Source: Closterium sp. NIES-65 (taxonomy: Eukaryota; Streptophyta; Zygnematophyceae; Desmidiales; Closteriaceae). From it: 64,000 nucleotides of DNA. The stretch covers positions 866,001-930,000 of the forward strand of contig CANXME010002579.1 of assembly GCA_948144175.1 (NCBI GenBank). Direction: 5' to 3'. Positions 47,014-55,500 of this stretch are shown piece by piece. Numbering within the stretch: position 1 is the stretch's first letter; every line of letters begins with the position of its first letter. The position numbers and the translations under genes are program-made. The notes under the pieces were generated by a model. The model worked only from the letters and a program-made list of their open reading frames with translations, was not told where the DNA came from and ran no database searches.

Positions 47014-47203
47014 TGTGAAGATAGTGAGTAGTATAGTTAAGATCAGGAGCCATAGCTAGGAGAGTCCTAGCTAGGCAAGAGACTGTTTAGGCAAAGAAGG
47101 AGGAGTTCACTAGAAAGCAGCAGGATACATATAGGAAACCCTAAGGGGTTGTACTCGCTATAGAGTACCCCACTGCAAGCTAGAGAACAATAACATTCTA
47201 ACA
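47014..47203 (-). repeat. 5' LTR of element H (190 bp)
   Basis: Partner of 45783-45972. The inner side touches the primer site complement CTGATACCA. Confidence 0.87.
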
Positions 47204-47772
47204 CGTAGGTGACGTTTTGTAACTTTCTTTCGGTCGCAATTCGTTCTTGGTGACGCGACGGGTGCGACGCTGGTCGCGCGAATTCAAAGCGTGTTACCAG
47301 ATTCCCCTGCAAGAAAATCGATATAAGATTTCAGCAGAGCAAGTTAACACTCTGTTTCAGAATTGTTTTCTTGTTCTGGTACATTGTTCTATCGAGTAAT
47401 TTAAATGATTGATTTTCGAGGCATCGGATTGGTCAATGTTTGCCTAAGGTGCGATCCGAGAAATTGAAATCTCCGATTCGTCAATGTTTGCGTTTTTGCG
47501 ACTCGTTAGATTTGGACGTGTCTGATTGGACAATGTTGGCTGGGTCGCGGTTCGGTGCTTTTGAAAGGCGCCCCGCTGGTCAGGTTGGGGTCATTTGGGG
47601 GTCAAGGGGGGTGATTTTCCTAGAAATCGATAACCCCCTAGTGACCTTTGGGTGAAAACGGTGTGCACCTGACCCCGAAGTCACCTTCGGGTGAGGAACA
47701 AGGAACCTGGTAGTCACCTAGGGGTTCCCAATTTCTAAAGGTCAGCCCCAGGTGGTCAACATTTTGGAGATG

Positions 47773-47965
47773 GCAGGAGGAAGCGCATGCGACGGTAAGG
47801 GGAAGCATTTGAGACGGTAAGGGGAAGCGTTTGAGATGGTAAAGGGAAGCGTTTGAGACGGTAAAGGGGGGCGTTTGAGACGGTATGAGGAAGCGTTTGA
47901 GACAGTAAAGGGAAGTGGGAGGGACGGTGAGGAAAAGGGTTTTCGACAGTGAGGGGAAGCGTGGG
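47773..47965. repeat. ~22-bp minisatellite, outer right block
   Basis: Units like GGGGAAGCGTTTGAGACGGTAA, diverged from the left block but in the same orientation and again abutting the TIR terminus. Confidence 0.75.
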
Positions 47966-49449
47966 CGTGAGCGTGGGGACGCGGATCCTAATGCGAAGTT
48001 TGCGGAAGGGCGATGCCAGGGCGAGTAAGCCCGAAATCGTGATACGTCATCGCGTTGCTTTCGTACCGATAAGCTGCACCTATTCAAGAAGTCTGGGTCT
48101 CTATTTTGGCCATTGGATTGACGGCGGAGGCGGCATGCTGGAAATACTATCGCGACGCGCGAGTTGGAGCTTGTTTCTACGCTTTTGATTACGTTTCGCT
48201 GCACCTTCATATGGCGAGAAAGTGGCGGTTGCGGTAGAGGTTACTACGCGGCCTCGGCTCGAATGAAACTAGACTCGCCAAACGACCCTGATTCGTGTCT
48301 TTGAACACTGCGCTTAGGAGGATGATTGCCCATTCGTGCCTCATAATATGCTTGTCCATGCGTACCCGATGGTTTTCAAGTTTACTCTATGTGAACAGTG
48401 CTTTCCCCTGAGCCCTTTTTCCTGCTGGTTGTTCTGGTTTGTCGCTGGCCAATCACAGATCACCTCTGCTACTTGAAAGCGATGGGTTGTTCGGAACCAA
48501 CTGGTAACACTGTTATTTACGAACTCAACTTCAAGAAACATGAATAACAAACGGGCCCCAAGCAAAATTGATCGCGTTCACAGTATGGGTTGCTTGACAA
48601 CCCGTGTACATTTAGCTTTTTACCCTGATTTCCCGAGGTTACCTGTGGGAGCTGATTTTAGTCAAACGGGTCGGGATCCAGTTTCCAGTTTCCGTAAGTG
48701 GTATTGTCGAACTTGGAAAAGAAAGCGCTAAGCTACGAGGTGTGACGTCAGCAAAGACCCAGAAGTTTGGTTGCAAAAGTATGTATCAAACTTAAATTCA
48801 TAGACTGGAAGTGAAGTTTCCAAATATTTTTTCCAGCTCAGAGTCCTAATCGTACTTCCACGCATGTGAGTTTTACGTGAAGCATCAAACCATTGAGCAA
48901 CCGCCACTTCTTGCACATCACCCAGAAAAATACTTCACTCTCATGCACGACGCCCAAGGGAACTGCTTCATTCGCCATGAGATGCGGGGAAGGGGGGACT
49001 TAGAAGTGAATTAGGGCGTGTTCCTACTGCCCCTTATCAGGGCTACCTCTTATCAAGCTCGCTACTTTTCCCCTTGAAAATTCCCTAAACCCAAAAACCC
49101 TCGCTACTTTTACCAGGCAATGTTGACAAGAGGTTTGCCTGATAAGAGCATAGGACCACGCCCTTATATGAACTACACAATGACGATACGAGATGCATAA
49201 ACATTAGCCACATATAGAGATGCCGCATGAGGATTAAATTCAAAACAAATCCTGGAGTATCATGATTTGGGCTGTCATTGTGAAAAGCAATTTTTGCTGG
49301 GTTGAAGATAGCCTTAACCATCGAATACTATTACTTTTGTGCTATTGTCAATATAATTTTACGTGGTTGAGATTGTTTCAGGATATGGGAAGGATGAGAC
49401 CGAAGTGCCATAATATGTACAAGACTTTAAGGATATTTGCGTACATGCA
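47966..49449. other. Unassigned intergenic sequence
   Basis: No long or recognisable frame, no repeat array and no LTR seen. It separates the transposon complex from the 3' end of the eIF2D gene, so the 3' UTR and polyadenylation region of that gene should lie between about 49449 and 49000. No clear AATAAA was identified. Confidence 0.45.
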
Positions 49450-49574
49450 TCACCTTCTGGTATAAGTAATTGCCATTACATAGGATTTTGGGATGCCATG
49501 CGCATCCACACGCAGCCGAGACAACTTACCCAGGAACTCTCCTCCAATGAACACCTCATGCTGGCCTTTCTTGC
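49450..49574 (-). CDS. EIF2D: eIF2D last exon (C-terminal SUI1 half)
   Basis: The acceptor is GAGCAG (AG at 49576-49575). The exon begins GC in phase 1 and completes Gly with the last G of 51130. It reads KKGQHEVFIGGEFLGKL to GIPKSYVMAITYTRR, then TGA at 49452-49450. The match to the end of eIF2D SUI1 domains (..VQGxx..hGIPKxYI..) and the exact phase fit make this the terminal exon. Confidence 0.88.
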
Positions 49575-52500
49575 CTGCTCTTAGGCAACGGGAGAGGCAA
49601 TATGCACAGAGGAGGGAAGAGGAAAAAATCGAAATGGGTGGGCTTCGCGCAAGAAAAGAGATGAAGATAATTGGGGAAACATAAAGGGGGTTAGAAACGA
49701 TGGGGGGATAGGAGTGCATAAGAAAGGGTGGAAGATGGGAACTTTCAGCAGACAAAATGGCGCACGGAACATCTGCAGCAGAGACGGGTTCCTCTAGAAT
49801 TTTCGCAGCTCTACAGGGCTATACTCACCTGGCTACTTTTGAGGCGCCTCAAAAGCAGGGACGGGTCTACTTTTGAGACGCCTCAAAAGCAGGGACGGGT
49901 TCCTCTAGAATTTCCGCAGCTCTACAATGCTATACTCACCTGGCTAATTTTGAGGTGCCTCAAAAGCAGCGACGGGTCTATTTTTGAGGCGCCTCAAAAG
50001 CAGGGACGGGTTCCCTTTGAATTTCTGCAGCTTTACAGGGCTATACTCACCTGGCTCGCGCTGTGTAGTCAGTGTGCTCCTTTACGAAAGACAATGCATG
50101 AACCTGCTGCCAGACCTGGTAGGTTCGGGACCTGGTAGGTACGGTCGGTATAGCCCTGGAACCTGGTGTAGCTGAACCCACCTGGCACCTGGTGCTTCTA
50201 CCGCACCTGCACCTGCACGTGGTGCAGCTGAACCCACCTGGCACTTGGTGCTGCTACCGCACCTGCACCTGCACCTGTTGCAGCTGAACCCACCTGGCAC
50301 CTGGTGCTGCTACCGCACCTGCACCTGTACCTGTTGCAGCTGAACCCACCTGGCACCTGGTGCTGCTACCGCACCTACACCTGCACATGTTGCAGTTGAA
50401 CCCACCTGGCACCTGGTGCTGCTACCGCACCTGCACCTGTTGCAGCTGAACCCACCTGGCACCTGGTGCTGCTACCGCACCTGCACCTGTTGTAGCTGAA
50501 CCCACCTGGCACCTAGTGCTGCTACCGCACCTGCACCTGCACCTACACCTATTGCAGCTGAACCCACCTGGCACCTGGTGCTGCTACCGCACCTGCACCT
50601 GCACCTGTTGTAGCTAAACCCACCTGGCACCTGGTGCTGCTACCGCACCTGCACCTGCACCTGTTGCAGCTGAACCCACCTGGAACTTGAGCCACTGATG
50701 TGCTCAAGCCACTGAGGCGCCTCAAAAGCAGCGACGGGTCTATTTTTTAGGCGCCTCAAAAGCAGGGACGGGTTCCCTTTGAATTTCTGCAGCTTTACAG
50801 GGCTATACTCACCTGGCTGGCGCTGTGCAGTCAGTGTGCTCCTTTACGAAAGACAATGCATGAACCTGCTGCCAGACCTGGTAGGTTCGGGACCTGGTAG
50901 GTACGGTCGGTATAGCCCTGGAACCTGGTGCAGCTGAACCCACCTGGCACCTGGTGTTGCTACCGCACCTGCACCTGCACCTGGTGCAGCTGAACCCACT
51001 TGGCACCTGGTGCTGCTACCGCACCTGCACCTGGTGCTGCTACCGCACCTGCACCTGTTGCAGCCGAACCCACCTGGCACCTGGTGCTGCTACCGCACCT
51101 GCACCTGCACCTGTTGCAGCTGAACCCACCTGGCACTTGAGCCACTGATGTGCTCGAAGCAAACTTCTTCCGCAGCTCAGCAGCGAGCAGTTCAGCCTCC
51201 ACCAGATAAGCCTTGACGCCTGTCACCCGAATCACCTTCCTACTGCCCTGCCGTCCCCTCACAAATATCTACACCGTTTCTACCTCCCCATTCCGCTCCA
51301 CACTCCCCCCCCCCCCTCTCCACCCTGTGCTATGCCTGCCTGCATGCGACACAGTAACAGGGGGCCTACGTCCCTCTTGGGGCACTCAGTTGGATAAGGC
51401 AGTCCCTTCTTTATCGCGCCTTCGTACAGTGCATCGCATAGTGTAGCATCGAGGATGCCTATAGAGAGGTCAGAGGGATTCGTGAGGGAGTGGAGGGAGA
51501 TGTAGGAGAGATCAGTGTTGTGAACAGCTGAGGGGGAGTAGAAGGCGTGTGGGTCGAGCCTTATGGCTTCAAAGAGGGGAGACACGTGGAGAGATGGTTT
51601 AAACACCTCTTCTACCGTCGTGGTGGCTGTGACTGCGCCGGTTCCGGTAGCTACCCCTGCGCTGCCTTCGAGTGCAGTAACAGGGGCTTGGGCAGGTTTG
51701 GTTGTCTTATGTGGCCAGAATGCGAGGAGGGACTGGTGGTGGTGGTTGATAGATGAGATGATGAACTCCTTGCGGTGCTTGTCCTCCCTTCCGCTTATCT
51801 GAAAGGGCAGAGGTGGGAGGAGGAGGGAGGGGGTGTGGTAGATGGGTGCAATGGAAGAGGTGCAGGGGAAGGGTTGGGCACATAGCATGGGTTGTTGATA
51901 GATGAGATGATGAACTCCTTGCGGTGCTTGTTCTCCCTTCTGCTTATCTGGAGGGGGGTGATGGGGAGAGGTATATAGATTTGTGCAGTGGGAAGGGTGT
52001 AAGGGAAGGGGTGGGGGTACATTCTATGTGCGGTTAAAGGCAGAGATGATGAACTTCTTGCGGTGCTTGTCCTCCCTGCCGCTTATCTGAGAAGGCACTG
52101 AGGGGGGGTTGTGGGCTACGTTGCTAAATACGCTCTGGGTAGGGTGGCGTACCACGTATATACGATTGCGTACGTACGTGGTACGCTAATACGCTTCGAA
52201 TTCGTGAAAAAACGCGCGGGCAGCCCGACGAAAAAAAAAATCGAAATTGAAAAAAAATTGTGACAGTTATTAGGGCTTCGCGACTGGTTACGCGACCAAG
52301 CACATCGCCCAACCCACGTCTGAAATTCAAATTTCAGAATCCAAACCTCCCACCACCCCAACCACACACCACCCCACCAAACCTCTCATATCCAACCACC
52401 CCTCTTAAATGTCCAGCACGTCATGTGAGCATTTACTCGTTGACGCCTTCCTATCCTTCATTCGTTTCTCTCCTCCTCAATTTCATTCCCGAGCTTTGAT

Positions 52501-55500
52501 CTCCTGTTTTCCTCAAGCAGTTTACCGTTCCTTAGTCGCGCCCCATGGCGTCGAACTCCACCCCTCCTAGCGCGACGAGCAATGTAGCTTCTGCTCACGC
52601 GTCTAGTAGTGCGATCAACACGCAGCATGTTGAGGCTGGCCTTTCGAACACCATTCAGAAACATTTTCTTCTGAAATAAAATATTGACATGTGTTGTTGT
52701 CGGCCTGAACCCCCCCCCCCCCCCCTGAAACGGGTTTTTTTATACCTGCCCGAGAAAAAGTTTTAGCTGCCCACCAGCATATTTTTGCGTATCAGCAGTA
52801 CGCCAGCCTTGGCGTACCGCGTATATACCAAGCGTATAATACGCTAACGTATTATGCTCGGTACTCGTATTTAGCAACGTAGGTTGTGGGGGTAGGTAGG
52901 TATGCAGTAGACATGGTGTAGTGTACATGCTATCATGCTATGGCCCCTGGGTAGTAGGGGTGTACATGCTATGTAGTGTAATGATGAATTCCTTGGGGTG
53001 CTTGTCCTCCCTGCCTGAGAGTATTCACCAGAGCGTGATAGGGAGAGGTGGCTGAGTGCAGATGCATGTACGGGAAGGGGTGGGTACATGCCATGGTGGT
53101 TGATGGCAGGGGAAATGAACTTTCTGCTTGATAAGCTTGCACGGGTGGGTGGGTGCAGAGATAAAACATGGTACTCACTCACTCAAGAACACTCAGCTTC
53201 TTGCATGATGACTTCTTGGTGTTGCACATGGTACGACTTTGGGCATGCAACGCTGAGACATACTCATGCTCTCTCTTACACTCACACTCCCTCCCTCACT
53301 CACTCACCAGCCCCTCAACCGCCTTGGCATGCAGCCACTTGCTCAGCTTCCTGTGTGACGACTTCTTGATGTCCACTGTTGTGCCGGGCGGCCGACATGG
53401 CAGCACGTGATTGGACCTGCCAGCACCAACAGCACTATTACTTTACAGCAGCAGGAAATCACAGCACTCGGACACATGCCATGCACATTGTGCTCAAGAC
53501 ATGGCAGCATTCGGACACGTGCCATGCACATTGTGCTCAAGACATGGCAGCATTCGGACACGTGCCATGCACATTGTGCTCAAGACATGGCAGCATTCGG
53601 ACACATGCCATGCACATTGTGCTCAAGACATGGCAGCATTCGGACACATGCCATGCACATTGTGCTCAAGACATGGCAGCATAAGGACACATGCCATGCA
53701 CATTGTGCTCAAGACATGGCAGCATTCGGACACATGCCATGCACATTGTGCTCAAGACATGGCAGCATTCGGACACGTGCCATGCACATTGTGCTCAAGA
53801 CATGGCAGCATTCGGACATATGCCATGCACATTGTGCTCAAGACATGGCAGCATTCGGACACGTGCCATGCACATTGTGCTCAAGACATGGCAGCATTCG
53901 GACACATGCCATGCACATTGTGCTCAAGACATGGCAGCATTTGGACACATGCCATGCACATTGTGCTCAAGACATGGCAGCATTTGGACACATGCCATGC
54001 ACATTGTGCTCAAGACATGGCAGCATTCGGACACATGCCATGCACATTGTGCTCAAGACATGGCAGCACTAGGACACATGCCATGCACATTGTGCTCAAG
54101 GCATGGCAGCATTCGGACACATGCCATGCACATTGTGCTCAAGACATGGCAGCATTTGGACACATGCCATGCACATTGTGCTCAAGACATGGCAGCACTC
54201 GGACACATGCCATGCACATTGTGCTCAAGACATGGCAGCATTCGGACATGTGCCACGCACATTGTGCTCAAGACATGGCAGCATTCGGACACATATCATG
54301 CACATTGTGCTCAAGACATGGCAGCACTCGGACACATGCCATGCACATTGTGCTCAAGACATGGCAGCATTCGGACACATACCACGCACATTGTGCTCTA
54401 GACATGGCAGCATTCGGACACATGCCATGCACATTGTGCTCAAGACATGGCAGCACTCGGACACATGCCATGCACATTGTGCTCAAGACATGGCAGCATT
54501 CGGACACATGCCATGCACAATGTGCTCAAGACATGTACGCACTCTTGTGCACCTGGTGCAGCTGTTTGAACCCCCTCCCTCCCAAAAACAGCTGTTAAGG
54601 CAGCAGTAGCCGCAGTATCGCCATCACCACCACAACCAGCATCAGCAGCAGCACTGCCATGGATGCCTAGACAGTGCAGAGACTCTGACGGGTGCTCTGA
54701 TAAATCTGCTGCCACTGCTTCCGCTGCTGCTGCTCCTTCTGCTCCTGCTGCCGCTGCTGCCAATCCCTCCCCAGTCACTGCCGCTGCCCCTCCCTCTCCA
54801 TCATTCATACCCTCACTCTGCCGCGCCTCCCTCTCCCCTCCCCAAGCTGCAGCAGCACCAGACTCATCGTCAGGTGAAACTTCACGTAAATTTTGAGGTG
54901 AACCTTCATGTGAATCTTCAGGTGAAACGCCAGGTGTTGCATCCAAGAGTGCAGGCATGGCATCAGGGTTGGGCGCAACCATATCTGGCAGGAAGCCCTT
55001 GTTGGGAAAATAGGGTCCTTTTGCACTCTCCTTGTGGTAGCATCGCAGGGAGGATTGGGTAGGATGGGAGGGTAGTTCGGTTTTGAGGCGCCTCAAAAGG
55101 CGCAACCATATCTGGCAGGAAGCGATTGTTGGGGACATAGGAGCCTTTGTACTCTTCGTGTAGCAACATCGTGGGGAGGATGGGATGGGACAGGAGGGAG
55201 GGAAAGGGCCATATGTAAATACAAGGGCATCTGTAGGAGTAGGAACCGGAGAATGGGATGAACCAGTGTTGGACCACGAGAACAAAAATGGTTGACAGTG
55301 AAGAATGTCTGACCGATGATGTGGTGAGGGGGGGTCTGAGGTCTAGTGAAGAATTCCATATCTTCAATCATTATAGGGGTGGCCTTGACTAGACTTCAGA
55401 CCCCCCCTCCCCCCAATGGATAATTATAGGTGTCAAAGGCCACAAAACAATCAATTGGGGACAACAGTGTAGGAGATTAAATAAAGGTGGCGGATGTTTC

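Larger units (their letters stand above)
45783..47203 (-). mobile_element. Non-autonomous LTR retrotransposon (element H, TRIM/LARD-like)
   Basis: It is 1421 bp with 190-bp LTRs (45783-45972 and 47014-47203) that differ at about five positions. The target duplication CGTAG is exact (45778-45782, 47204-47208). It has a primer site TGGTATCAGAGGGC (minus strand, 47013-47000) and a polypurine tract ATGGGGGTG next to the 3' LTR. The 1041-bp interior is GC-rich and encodes no Gag or Pol motif. Its LTR 5' end (TGT(C/T)AGAATGTTATTG) and polypurine region resemble those of elements B-G, which suggests mobilisation by that family. Confidence 0.88.
43908..47772 (-). mobile_element. ~2.4-kb TIR element, right copy (inverted)
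   Basis: The inner end is CATCTCTAAAAAGGTCTCACC and the outer end is ...CAACATTTTGGAGATG. It is the reverse complement of the left copy over matched stretches: 43908-44100 with 36910-36720, 44920-45220 with 36150-35840, 45230-45450 with 35120-34936, 45450-45740 with 27780-27510, and 47215-47772 with 27440-27330 and 12360-11942. Net length without element H is about 2.44 kb. No transposase frame is visible, and 44100-44900 is the least similar part. I see no convincing target duplication. Confidence 0.7.

Noticed and set aside
49728..50138. Plus-strand repeat protein (PLEFPQLYRAILTWL units)
   Set aside because: It runs antisense through the last eIF2D intron. The units follow a DNA repeat with a palindrome, and the sense strand carries splice-donor sequence.
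53454..54537. CRISPR-like array
   Set aside because: Units are contiguous 43-bp repeats with no unique spacers, in a eukaryotic intron.
53407..54598. Plus-strand open frames of 220-395 codons with a 43-residue repeat
   Set aside because: They arise because a 43-bp unit without stops opens every frame. The array lies antisense in an eIF2D intron, and no start context or non-repetitive domain supports a protein.
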